Shown in pieces: positions 23,232 through 32,785 of a DNA stretch of 64,000 bases. Source of the stretch: Harmothoe impar. Its lineage: Eukaryota > Annelida > Polychaeta > Phyllodocida > Polynoidae. Every line of letters starts with the position of its first letter. Position 1 is the stretch's first letter. The stretch spans positions 46,566,942 through 46,630,941 of the forward strand of contig OX381704.1 of NCBI GenBank assembly GCA_947462335.1, in the 5' to 3' direction. The notes under the pieces were generated by a model. That model ran no database searches and was not told where the DNA came from. It saw only the letters and a list, made by a program, of their open reading frames with translations. A program made the position numbers and the translations under genes.

Positions 23232-24014
23232 ATGAGTCCAAGAAAGAAAAAGCAACTCCCACTAGAAGCAAGAAGAGAAACAGTGCCCTATGATGCATGT
23301 GAGGTAAAGAAACATTGGAAGGACGTCACCAAGGAGCAATGGATAGAAGCATGCTTCAACTTCATCGGAACGGAAGTAGTTTCATTTGGACAGAGGGAGA
23401 AAATTTTGTTGGAGCTATTTTTCTTAGCTCCGTATAGTTGGCGTGACTGTAGTGGTGAAATTCCTTCAGGTTTTTCAGCGTTCGGCATACAAGTTATCTG
23501 GTCTTTGAAGAAGCTTCGATATATGCAACGCACTCACGAGGAGATTGTTCAGAAAATGACGGAATTCGAAACAAAAGAAGTATGGTGCGAGGAGACGACA
23601 TATGCGGACGATGATCTGGAGTACATCATTTGTAGCCCGTTGGAACATTATGTTAAAGACTTTGAGGACATGCTAGCCAGCACTGCGATGACCCCGAAAG
23701 AGAGATCCCTTACTGCACAGAAGGAGGCCAAAGCTGTGTTGGAAAAGCTCAAGTTTGGTCAAGGATTCACTCTTCAAAGCAGCTGTGTGAGTGTGATAAA
23801 AAGTGTTGTGTTGAAACATCCGGACATGAAGTTTTCGCGGGCTGTCGACACACTTCCTTTGCCTGAACTGATGATGAACATGATCGACCCCGTCGTACCA
23901 ACATGTTTCGACTCTGCCAATTGTCCCATGTATAAAATGGTTTCAAGTTTTGCCTGTGGCCGATGGCTAAACGATCCACTGAAGTCAGAAAACCTCCTTG
24001 ATTTAGTCGACTGA
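23232..24014 (+). CDS. unknown 260-aa cargo protein, right copy
   Basis: Inverted sister of 17417-18199 and of exactly the same length, since its two single-residue insertions (after FIGT, and in the DCSGEIP segment) are offset by a two-residue deletion near ETKEVWCEE. The ATG at 23232 is used because homology in reading frame begins there; the open frame extends further up to an ATG at 23157 but that part is out of register with the other copy. The first 47 residues are identical in both copies; most of the roughly 25 substitutions lie in residues 70-180. It reads outward toward the right end of the element. Function unknown. Confidence 0.75.
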   Translation: MSPRKKKQLPLEARRETVPYDACEVKKHWKDVTKEQWIEACFNFIGTEVVSFGQREKILLELFFLAPYSWRDCSGEIPSGFSAFGIQVIWSLKKLRYMQRTHEEIVQKMTEFETKEVWCEETTYADDDLEYIICSPLEHYVKDFEDMLASTAMTPKERSLTAQKEAKAVLEKLKFGQGFTLQSSCVSVIKSVVLKHPDMKFSRAVDTLPLPELMMNMIDPVVPTCFDSANCPMYKMVSSFACGRWLNDPLKSENLLDLVD

Positions 24015-24075
24015 CTAAATGTATTTTCTCATACTAGTATTAGTAGCATTAGTAATAGCGGCTACTCGGTCTCGT

Positions 24076-24405
24076 GCAGCACAAGCAGCAGCATCTGTCA
24101 GCAGCAGCTGCTGCAGCAGCAGCACGATCAGCACAAGCAGCAGCTGCTGCAGCAGCTGCACAAGCAGCACAAGCAGCAGCATCTGTCAGCAGCATCCGTG
24201 ACATCGTCAGCAGCAGCAGCAGCAGCAGCAGCAGCTGCACGAGTAGCACAAGCAGCAGCATCTGTCAACAGCATCCGTGACATCGTCAGCAACTGCAGCA
24301 GCTGCACGAGCAGTACAAGCAGCAGCAGCTGTCAGCAGCTGCAGCAGCTGCACGAGCAGCACAAGCAGCAGCACCGACAGCAGCAGCAACAGCAAATCAG
24401 CAGCA

Positions 24406-24442
<37 letters not shown>
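24076..24442. repeat. expanded CAG-rich block 3' of the right 260-aa gene
   Basis: CAG/GCA runs are interspersed with repeats of 'caagcagcagcatctgtcagcagca' and 'catccgtgacatcgtcagca'. The second phrase matches the single-copy sequence 'gacgatgtcacggatgc' of the left arm, so the block arose by local reduplication plus CAG expansion. It ends in about 11 CAG triplets. Confidence 0.85.
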
Positions 24443-24444
<2 letters not shown>

Positions 24445-24454
24445 GCAATGTGGA

Positions 24455-24635
24455 CCGCTAAATTCGAGATGGTGACATATCTGTTTCTTAGAATCGACAT
24501 TCGACATGAGGTCTAGTGACATTTGACATGAAGCTTGAAAAACATAGTGACAGGTGACATGAGCAATTCTTAAAATCGACATGAGATATGAGCATAATTA
24601 AGCGACATCGACATGCGCCATGGCTATTTTTTATT
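24455..24635. repeat. 'cgacatg' repeat, copy inside the element
   Basis: Repeats of 'ttcttaaaatcgacatg-gacatga' spaced about 30-40 bp. The left arm has no equivalent. The same repeat occurs outside the element at 47660-47860. Confidence 0.7.
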
Positions 24636-24967
24636 TTTTTTGAAGACAACCGCCATAGCTTCCTTATCCAGACCTCCACTAGTAGCGCTCTATAAGCGCA
24701 AGCTTTGCCTTAAGAGAGCTGTGGCTGTGAACCCTCTCCTCTCTCCGTACACACAGGTAAATATCAGAGTCAGCCAATGTCGCCAATACTACTCTCATAC
24801 AAGGGTCAGGCGCTGCTAGACTATAATAGATGGGTCAAGGACTGTTCTACTGAGGGTCAGGCTAGGCCGGACATTCAATAACGGGCTGGACTTTGGCAAA
24901 TTTGCTTGAAAGTCTAGCCAGCAAGAGATGCACATCATCATAAACGCGATCATGATACCTTTCATGG

Positions 24968-25022
24968 TAAGTAGACTCGCCTCTCTGCCCTCTCTTTTAG
25001 AGAGGGCAGAGAAGCGAGTCTC
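24968..25022. repeat. perfect-type hairpin near the right end
   Basis: 'gactcgcctctctgccctct' is mirrored by 'agagggcagagaagcgagtc', forming a stem of about 24 bp with a very short loop. Confidence 0.75.
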
Positions 25023-25156
25023 ACTCTTAAAAAACCCTGCCCCTCCCCTCCCCCCTCCCCCCCTCCCCCCCCATGCATCTTAAAGAGTGCCCCCCAGAGT
25101 GCCCCTCTCCCCCCCCCCCCTCCTAGAAAAAAAGAGCCGCATTTTTAAATTATTTT

Positions 25157-25181
25157 TTAGCAAGCTTTTTCAGCTTGCTTT
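25157..25181. repeat. small hairpin followed by T run
   Basis: AGCAAGCT and AGCTTGCT pair around a T-rich loop and are followed by nine T. It resembles a terminator-like stem, but there is no transcript to attach it to. Confidence 0.4.
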
Positions 25182-25249
25182 TTTTTTCTTTTTTTAAATT
25201 TATTTATCCATCAAAATCTCAAGTGACTTATTTTGAAAGCCAACCTAGT

Positions 25250-25510
25250 AGTCACGTGACCCCCTTAAGTAGGTCACTTCCCGTCACGTGACCTATTTGA
25301 ATTTCCCGCCAACATGGTGGTCACGTGACCCTCTTAAGTAGGTCACTTCCGGTCACGTGACCTATTTGAATTTCCCGCCCAAAGGTCACGTGACCGGAAG
25401 TAGGTCACTTCCGGTCACGTGACCTATTTGAATTTCCCGCCAAAAGGGAGGCCTCTCATTGGCTGCTTTTGAATTTCCCGCCAAAAGGGAGGCCTCTGAT
25501 TGGCTGCAGG
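25250..25510. promoter_or_regulatory. subterminal E-box / E2F / ETS / CCAAT array
   Basis: Six GTCACGTGAC palindromes (CACGTG at 25253, 25285, 25322, 25354, 25387, 25416) alternate with ACTTCC(G/C)G ETS-type cores. Four TTTCCCGCC sequences (25302, 25371, 25433, 25474) fit the E2F consensus. ATTGGCTG (inverse CCAAT box) occurs twice, at 25458 and 25499. The unit 'ggtcacttccggtcacgtgacctatttgaatttcccgcc' is tandemly repeated. This composition differs from the left end's CRE/CArG set. Binding is inferred from motif match only. Confidence 0.7.
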
Positions 25511-25569
25511 TCGATTGAGTAATAAACAGTACTTAACTATAGTCCCGTTCCGATACATACAATACTACT
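25488..25569 (-). repeat. right terminal inverted repeat (82 bp)
   Basis: Reverse complement of 15670-15751 with two mismatches; ends ...ATACTACT. Confidence 0.9.
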
Positions 25570-25575
25570 GCCGTT
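25570..25575. repeat. target-site duplication GCCGTT, right
   Basis: Directly follows the right terminus and matches 15664-15669. Confidence 0.85.
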
Positions 25576-26017
25576 TACTATGGTGTGTATGCACGTTTCT
25601 CACTAAGCGTGGGCATTGTAATAATCTGATGGAAAGAGAATCTCACACAAAACCAGACAAGAAGCACTTAAAGCTAATTATTTCTTGGCGACAAAATGTG
25701 TACAAATAGGATTGGTGTTCATTTCATTTGCAACCTTTTGCAAGAATGTAAGATCACATCGTTCAGCGCTCGTGCCTGTTTTATTACTGTACAGTAGCCC
25801 TTGCGCATGCAGCATTTCGTCCCTCAAGCAGGGTCCAAGATTACTCCCCCCCCCCCCCAACACCGTAGTATAATATTTTTTATGTCCTTCTATGCCTATA
25901 CACCTATTTGTAGGGCAATGGGGGTACATGATAAGTCACAAAGGGTGGAGTGCTGACCTGAAGGTATGATAGCGCCTCACCTACCAGACCGACATACAGG
26001 ACAACCTTTACCAAGGC

Positions 26018-26245
26018 CTAGCCCTTAAATGACAGCACGGTGCTTTAATGCCTCTTGGTCAGTCTCCACCGGCAAGATGCTGCATTCATGTATCATGCCA
26101 CATCTACAAGCTGTTAAAACTCCCTAGAGGTGGGTATGATACGCCAACAGAGTGATGGCGAGTAGATCAACAGTGCTGCATTGGTGGATCTTGACAAGAC
26201 ACAACCATGGGCGCCTTGAGGCATCATGGCATCCTTAAAGGGCCG
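26018..26245. mobile_element. palindromic MITE copy, both ends
   Basis: Left end 'cccttaaatgacagcacggtgctttaatg', core 'gatgctgcattcatgtatcatgcc', then 'ggtatgatacgcc...tggcgagtag' and the right end 'gcatcatggcatccttaaaggg'. Confidence 0.6.
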
Positions 26246-26995
26246 CCAACTACTCAGTATTCATGGCTGAGACTGATAATGGCTGCCGGTCTGGTCGCGG
26301 CCCGTCTCGCCATCGGGTCGTCAACTTATCTCCTATAACGGAGTGGTCAACAGGGGGTTGGGGTGCATTGTCACAAGAGCAAGCAGAAATATCGGACCCC
26401 CTAGCCCCTATCGCAGGGGTCCAAATTTACCCATCTGCAAATCTGGGCTCAAATTTATCGCGGCCTATATATCTACTTGCTCAAGTAACACATGGGCTTT
26501 TTCATCAAAACAGAGGTGACAACCCCCCACCTAAGGCGTCTGAGAGATCCTATTTCTTTGGGGTCCCTCCAAATACGCCCCCCACCTCTGTTGTTAAAAA
26601 TGAGCAGACCCTAAGGGCAGGAGTCACCCCTGTCGCCGGCCGCTAATCTTACATGTCGCTATCAAGGGACGCGGCCCCTGGTATCACCTGGGTCGCGGTC
26701 CTGACCCCCAGATAAATGGTCAAGCCGAGAAATGAGGGGCACGGGGTGAGGGTGGGTCAAGATTCTCCTAAAACCTGGTGGAGACAAAGCGGGGGACCTT
26801 TCCTGTCTGCCACACAAATAACATAAAAGTCATGGGAGGCTGAGACCGGCTTTCCTCCTGTAAAAGTGTTAGCTCTGCCTGTAACTGGTCATAAATCTGA
26901 ACTGATCTGGCTGATTATTCATACACGTCATTCAGAGAGTAGTTCTAACATGTAGTTACATACCAGCAATAAACCTTTTAAGGAAGGTAATAGTA
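26246..26995. other. unassigned DNA
   Basis: A 127-codon open frame (26263-26646, +) has no recognisable domain. 'ctctgttgttaaaaatgagcagaccct' at 26585-26612 resembles the right terminus of the MITE at 52656-52958. Confidence 0.35.
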
Positions 26996-26997
26996 TA

Positions 26998-27205
26998 TGC
27001 CTTAAAGGTCCAATGCGCGAGCAAGTGACTCGTTGACAATTAGTAACCCACAATGCAGTACAGGCGTTACTCCATTGGTGCATCATGCCGACCCTCTGGG
27101 AATGTATAAATCATGGTGTGAGTGATGCATAAATGCAGGACTGGCGAGTTTCTCGTCATGCAGGGCAAGTTATGCATCAGGATGCAACGCCAGTAAGCGT
27201 TTAGC
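26998..27205. mobile_element. palindromic MITE copy
   Basis: 'gccttaaaggtccaatgcg', 'gtgcatcatgccgaccctctgg' and 'gatgcataaatgcaggactggcgagttt' match the family; the right end is lost. Confidence 0.55.
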
Positions 27206-27434
27206 GATCCACGCTTACAACTGCACTGCTTGTGGTAATCAAACGAATTCTGAACATTGAAATCCTCAGCAGTTTGTCTTAAATGGCATAATGGTGGATA
27301 ATGAATTGATTTACGCCCACTTTTAAACGTGCTTAAAACTTAAACCTCCTTCACTGCGTCCCATTGCTGCGGATGGCGCAGGAATCCCGCTGATCGCCAT
27401 TAGTGAGATGATCAGTTCTTCCATGCAGACTAAT

Positions 27435-27545
27435 TAACCCTTTAAGGGCCGCATCATGCTGGAATGTCCATGGCATTTTGTTGCCATCATGCACCAGCGG
27501 CGCATTCTTGACAACAAATGGCATAGTGCACTAAAGTACTACACA
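27435..27545. mobile_element. palindromic MITE, short (internally deleted) copy
   Basis: Starts TTAACCCTTTAAGGGCCGCA and ends 'tgacaacaaatggcatagtgcactaaagtact'. The hairpin core is deleted, leaving about 110 bp. Confidence 0.65.
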
Positions 27546-28182
27546 GACCAATTAAGGAAATAAGCTGCACTTTCTGCGGGTGTAAAACATGGGACAAGCA
27601 GGTTATAGATGTCGGAAGCTGTTACAAATGGGAAGGGTAGTGTCCGGTCCCGCAGCACGAGTCTCGAAAACTGAAGAAACCAGAGGAAATGGTAGGCAGG
27701 CTGCTGCTGCTGTGAGGGGAAGGGGGATATGGGTGGAGGGGGTGTCTTGAGGGATTGTCAGGCTATTATACAGAATGCCAGACGACTCGGGCAAACTCTT
27801 AAATCAGAAACTTTTCTGAAAGATAAGTAGCACCTAACAGCAGTGGTCTCTTCCTCACAGTATGGAAATGTTACGATCCTCACGAGGGCAGTGTGGTGCT
27901 TTATAGCCTTCTGGGTACCGAGTAATGTCTATTTCTATTCTGTACATCTATGCTTCTTTTAGAAATTGCTATCGTTACAATTACACGTCCCATGCAGTGT
28001 CTTTTGTAATGTATGTAGTAAGGGAATCATTCAGATAGAAATGGTGTAGGACATCTTTTTTTAATCATCAAAGCTTTATCAAAATGAGGATATACAGCTT
28101 AGGATGGTTGTCCTATATCAGGGTTCATGCTACATAGTTGTGCTGGTGGACTGGTATGCCAATCAACCCGTTTTGTCATTAT

Positions 28183-28535
28183 AGACACAGGCCCGTAACT
28201 AGGGGGGGGGGGGGGGGGGTCGTCGTTTCGAACGAACCACCCCACCTCCCTCAAGGTCTAAAAGAGTTCCACCCTAGCTGATTGTAAAGAGGGCATCTTT
28301 GGCTACATGTCATTTTTTAGGGCTTGCCGATCGGACAATTATTAAGGATTCTAGAGAGGAAAACACAAAAGATTTATCAGGTACATGGAACTCTGCTTCC
28401 TCTTTAAATATATCACACAAAGTTCCGCTATCATATGAGAAAAGACCACTTCCATCTTTGAAATAATCAAGTAAAGTTCCACCATATCCAAAAACGAACC
28501 ACCCCGCGACGAGGGCTAGTTACGGGCCTGAGACA
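28183..28535. mobile_element. 343-bp MITE with CAGGCCCGTAACTAG termini, TSD AGACA
   Basis: Element 28188-28530: the left end CAGGCCCGTAACTAG is mirrored by CTAGTTACGGGCCTG. It is flanked on both sides by AGACA (28183-28187, 28531-28535). A poly-G run follows the left terminus. The 5-bp duplication fits some hAT-like groups; the class is inferred. Confidence 0.75.
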
Positions 28536-28771
28536 TCGTATTTCTCCGTAGCCCCCTCCCCCCCAAGGTGGAGCTAATACGCGAGATTTTAGATGTATTC
28601 TTCAATATTTCACTTTCACATCACCGGGGACAAGACGGTTACAAGAGGGTTACACCGTTTAACAGTGCATGGACCATCATCGAGGGACAAGAGGCCATCG
28701 TTTGGTTCATTGGGGTCCAGGATGGCCACGTACACAGTGTAGAACAGTAATATACATGTACCATAATATAC

Positions 28772-29245
28772 AGTTGACCCCCGGGGGGGGGGGCACTGAA
28801 GTATGTTTTGGATAACCACTGCCGCACCTCTCCCAGGAGCGGTGGCGGTGGGTTTACAGGGGGGATGAAAAGGGGGGGCGGTTAGCCCTTCTTAATGTTA
28901 AAAGGAGGGGTGGTGACCCCCCTCCCCTGCTTTCTAGATAAAGGTTTCTTGTGTAAATACAGCAATATTGGGGCACAAACATGGTTCTGATGGCTTATAA
29001 TGGGCTAATTGGTAAGTTTGCCATTGTTATGTCTAGCACCTGATGCTCAAATGGGATGAAAGCAGGAGGCTAAGATTCAATTTGGCCTGTTTAGGGGGGC
29101 GGTTACTCCTACAACTTTCCTCAGTATGGAAAAGGAGGGGCGGTCAGTGACCCCCTCAGGTCCCCTCAGTAAGAGGATGTGGGGCGGTACCGCGGCAGTT
29201 GCCACTGACCCACATATAGTCAGTGCCCCCCCCCGGGAGTTGACC
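28772..29245. mobile_element. 458-bp MITE with CCCGGGGG...GCACTG termini, TSD AGTTGACC
   Basis: Element 28780-29237: poly-G then GCACTG on the left is mirrored by CAGTGC then poly-C and GGG on the right. The arms also pair further in ('aaccactgccgc' with 'gcggcagttgccact'). An 8-bp direct repeat AGTTGACC flanks it (28772-28779, 29238-29245), the duplication size typical of hAT elements. Confidence 0.75.
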
Positions 29246-29301
29246 TCTCCATCAGGGAGAGGGGGGGGGGGGGGCAAGATGGCTGCCTGCAGGGTGTAAT
29301 A

Positions 29302-29590
29302 TGGTTACACCATATAGGCAGTGGACTTGTCCCTAACGGCCGGCCCCCACGTTACCACCTCCATGGTCCTTTACACGCTGCCTCCTCCCGGTGCCTCCTG
29401 CTGTTCCACACACCTCCCAGACCCATACCTCACCGGGGGACAAGATGGTGGCGCATGTGGTGTAGAACAGTTACACCATATAGGCAGTGGACTTGTCCCT
29501 AACGGCCGGCCCCCCATTACCACCTCCATGGTCCTTTACAGGCTGCCTCCTGCTGTTCCACACACCTCCCAGACCCATACCTCACCGGGC
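29302..29590. repeat. ~165-bp tandem duplication
   Basis: 'ggttacaccatataggcagtggacttgtccctaacggccggcccc' at about 29303 recurs at about 29470. Each is followed by 'accacctccatggtccttta' and 'tgctgttccacacacctcccagacccatacctcaccgg'. The open frames here reflect this duplication. Confidence 0.8.
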
Positions 29591-29599
29591 AGCTATTAT

Positions 29600-30595
29600 G
29601 GGCACAGCGCGAGAAGAAAAGAACCGTCCCTGTTGGACCACCATTACTCAACCCCAAACTGTACGACTCGAATCCAAATGAGGTTTCCCTCCGTAAAACC
29701 ACTTAGTCCAATTCAAGGCTTTGAGAATGGATATCTTTTTCTAAGCTATTAAAGTTGATTTAGCCCCCCTTGGAGAAATGCGCATGGGGCCACCTTAAGA
29801 AGGCGGGTGTCTAGAACAGATTGGTGGCCACTAAATAGGATTAGGATTAGGAGCCGATTAGAAAGATTAGCGTCTCGTACCTACAGGCGGGTTCTCATAC
29901 GCTCAGCTGGGATATGTATACATGCAATTAGGTCTTCCATGAATCAGATCTTTATCTGTTTTTTTAAGATACTAAATTAAGTGCTATATCTCGTGGAGAG
30001 TCAACTATGTCCATATTCCAATACGATGCACCGGTAAACGCTCAATCCATAGCCAGAGCTTGGTTTGAGGATAAGATCTAAACGTATAATGCATTTTTGA
30101 GTAGAACTGTATTTTTTAAACATGATTAGAATAATTAGGGTGTGGTGAGTTCACAGCTACCTTATCATAGCTGAGGTACTAAATCCAATATGGCAGCCAC
30201 TATAAGTCTAATTGCAGTTTTCATAATTTACATGTCTTCCAGACCCAGAGTTTGCTTTCTCAATCGTTTGCAAAGATCTCAGTCCATCTTGTTGCTTTGG
30301 TTTGTGAACCTATGGGTAGAGATTTTGTGTACATTAGTACGCCACTCCCTGTCCTAGTCCACGTCCAGTGTACTGGTGTAAACAGACTCATGTCTCATCT
30401 ACCAGTATCTTGAGTTACCGTGGGATATGGAGCCTCTCAGAGCTTCTCAGAGCCTCCTGTGATATTGTAAACATGACCACATAGACTAGCTGTAGTCGCC
30501 GAGTCCCTGCAGTAACCTGCATCCATACAACATCCAGTGAATATATCAGAGACTCGGGCACGTCTATTGTTCATTGAGTTAGCTGTGACAAAGTC
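29600..30595. other. unassigned intergenic DNA
   Basis: No gene or ordered repeat is recognised. Confidence 0.35.
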
Positions 30596-30599
30596 CAGG

Positions 30600-30985
30600 T
30601 GCCCCACCAGACCCCTACCAATCTACAGCTCATTTAGACTAACCTAATAAGGCACCAGTTATTGTCATAATCACCCGGTAGCAGGAGAGTATAGGGGTGA
30701 CACCTGTCCTTCGCATGTAGGCCGCCATCTTGTCCCCAGCCACCAGACAGGGTCCACACAATGTACAGCTTATTCAGACTAATGTAATAAGTTGCCAGAT
30801 ATTGTCTTGCTACCATAGGAATATCAGGGTGCTGCACATCTATCGTGTCTCCTCTGTATAATAGCACTTCGTGTACCGTATACAGCCAGCCATCTTGTCC
30901 CCTATGTTTACCGCCATCTTGTCCCCGGTACGAAGGCAGCCATCTTCTCTCATCTGTATACCATCATTGTGTCCCCCTACCACAC
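30600..30985. repeat. degenerate repeats with CCGCCATCTTGTCCCC
   Basis: 'tacagct-attcagactaa--taataag--gccag-tattgtc' occurs at about 30625 and 30765. '(g)ccatcttgtccccta/ag' occurs near 30723, 30890, 30910 and 30950. Related 'gacaagatggtggc' is in the inverse orientation near 29440. Confidence 0.6.
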
Positions 30986-31895
30986 CATGCTGGTTCCTGG
31001 ACAACACCACGATGAAGTCAACCATCCATACTTAAATTGAGCGTGCTTGGAGCTGACTATCCTCTTTAACCACCCTAAACCATTGTCTAGCTACAAGCTG
31101 GTGATATATGTAAATTTTAGACACATAGCAGCAATGAATAGGATACCCCATTAATAGTTTAATTCCCTACCACTACCGCTATGAGCACTATGGCGTGCAG
31201 TATACAACTGTTACATCGTTATAGACTGAGTAGGCGGCTGCTAGATGAAGAGTTTAGTAACTTAATTCAAACTGGCCTTCTGGTGAGATCAGAATCTGGT
31301 GTGCTGATCTCAGGGCGATTACTGCACATGCTAACGTTACATCATGGGGACTAATTCAGAGTAGTGTGGGGTATAAAACTGGTATAAGTGCATCATGACT
31401 CTCATCTGCATCTACTGGATTACTAGGACAAAGTCCAGATTAAAGTTCAACCTGTTTTTGGACTCAGTGCATGACCCCACTGTAGCAAAAGTACAAAATG
31501 TACTACAATAGGGTATCAAACGCTAGGCTGTGTAACGGTGGGGAATTGTCACCAAAATACATGATAGCCTAACCTAGGACAAAGTCCAAATCCAAAGCTC
31601 GTCTTCTTTATAGATATCGAACGAATCATTATCCCATATTCTCACTGGAAGTAGTTAATCCTTAGAGAGGCTTCCACATGAAGTTAACTGGATTTGACTC
31701 CCCCTGGTATCCTGGTGCCCCAATCCACCTGGTATGGTCTATTATAGCTAGGTGTGCTGAGGTCTAACATCAACACCAGCTGTGCGTGTAAAACACACAC
31801 TTTTCACACAAGTAAATATTGAAACTAGACAAAGCCAGATGGCAAACTTTCAAAGCGAAAATACAACAAAACACGGCTCTAACAAATACCTCTAA
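30986..31895. other. unassigned intergenic DNA
   Basis: 'taggacaaagtccag/a' recurs at about 31420 and 31575, and a related phrase at 30590, so a diverged repeat may be present. No gene is seen. Confidence 0.35.
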
Positions 31896-31896
31896 G

Positions 31897-32116
31897 TTAA
31901 CCCTTTAATGACCACCTGCTGCCTTAGGGTTCACCATGTTGGAGTATCATACCGACCTTTCAGGAATGTATCTTATGTTATGTATCCAGCATAGGAACAT
32001 ATGATGCCTATATGTATTACGGGCGAGTTATCATAGGCATGGGCTGCCGTACAAGTTCTTGCGCATCATGATGACAAAGGGCCATTGATGCATGCTGCTA
32101 CCCTTAAAGGGTAAAT
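31897..32116. mobile_element. palindromic MITE copy, both ends
   Basis: Starts TTAACCCTTTAATGACC and ends 'tgctacccttaaagggtaaa'; 'cataccgacctttcagg' and 'gggcgagttatc' mark the interior. Confidence 0.65.
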
Positions 32117-32660
32117 AGCTAACAGAGACAAATCACACACCACACGCAGGTGTGGGAAGGGTGTAGTTGGACAAATACCTCAACCTGTGCATTTGGCTGC
32201 CCTGTTCCTCTTTGTTTGCTTTGTCCCAGAGTTGACTCAATTTACTCCCTTTTTACCCCCCGCTGGCAGCAGACAAACAAACAGCCACGGGTAGCTGGTG
32301 CACAGGTGTACAGGTGGAGGGGCACTTATATTAACATGTTGTCATATTTAACAACAAGTTCAGAAACCATTCACTTGCTTGGCATTTTGTATGTAGATTT
32401 TTGGTTGATAATAATTGAAAAAAATTTGCCGACTCGTCTAGGAATCAACATTTATGTTTCCCCTACGCTGGAGGTTATGTGTATCCTATAAATGATCCAA
32501 ACCAAATTCAACGTGAATTTAAACTACCAGTGGTGGTGCTCTCGGGAGAGCTAGAAGAGGGTGGGGTGATAGCCTAACAACGGTGTAAGTGTAGACATGG
32601 GGAAGTGGAGCCTTTCAGCATAATGCCCCACTGTGGGCGGGATACGTTACCCACACCATA
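32117..32660. other. unassigned intergenic DNA
   Basis: A 113-codon open frame (32150-32491, +) has no recognisable features. Nothing else stands out. Confidence 0.3.
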
Positions 32661-32663
32661 GGG

Positions 32664-32785
32664 GTTAACCCTTCAAGGACCACGGAGAGTTTTAATGTAC
32701 TAAGCCATCTGTCTTCATGATGCATGAATGCAGCTCTGGTGAGTTACTCAGTACTGCATGGATTCAAGCATCATAATCTACACCT
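32664..32785. mobile_element. palindromic MITE copy, left half
   Basis: Begins 'ttaacccttcaaggaccacgg' and contains 'catgatgcatgaatgcagctctggtgagttactcagtactgcatgg'. Confidence 0.65.

Larger units (their letters stand above)
22858..24926 (+). repeat. large internal inverted repeat, right arm
   Basis: Inverse of 17012-18562. Relative to the left arm it has gained a CAG expansion and a 'cgacatg' repeat insertion after the gene, and about 40 bp before the gene near 22990-23030. Confidence 0.85.
15670..25569. mobile_element. 9.9-kb Maverick/Polinton-derived element with death-domain cargo, TSD GCCGTT
   Basis: The first 82 bp and the last 82 bp are inverted repeats with two mismatches, starting AGTAGTAT. 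The 6 bases outside each end are identical (GCCGTT at 15664-15669 and 25570-25575). A broken protein-primed DNA polymerase B gene lies inside (18756-19620, minus). Polintons/Mavericks are known for 6-bp target duplications, long terminal inverted repeats and pPolB, so this assignment is well supported. Typical Polintons are 15-20 kb; here no integrase, ATPase, protease or capsid frame is visible, so the copy should be non-autonomous. Intact frames encode a tandem death-domain protein and two inverted copies of an unknown 260-residue protein. The inverted copies with their flanks make most of the element a near palindrome. Confidence 0.85.

Noticed and set aside
24049..24516. Several small Ser/Gln/Ala-rich open frames over the CAG block
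   Set aside because: Pure by-products of the CAG expansion; the left arm lacks the sequence.
15670..25569. LTR retrotransposon or retrovirus
   Set aside because: Ends are inverted, not direct, repeats, and no reverse transcriptase or gag frame is seen.
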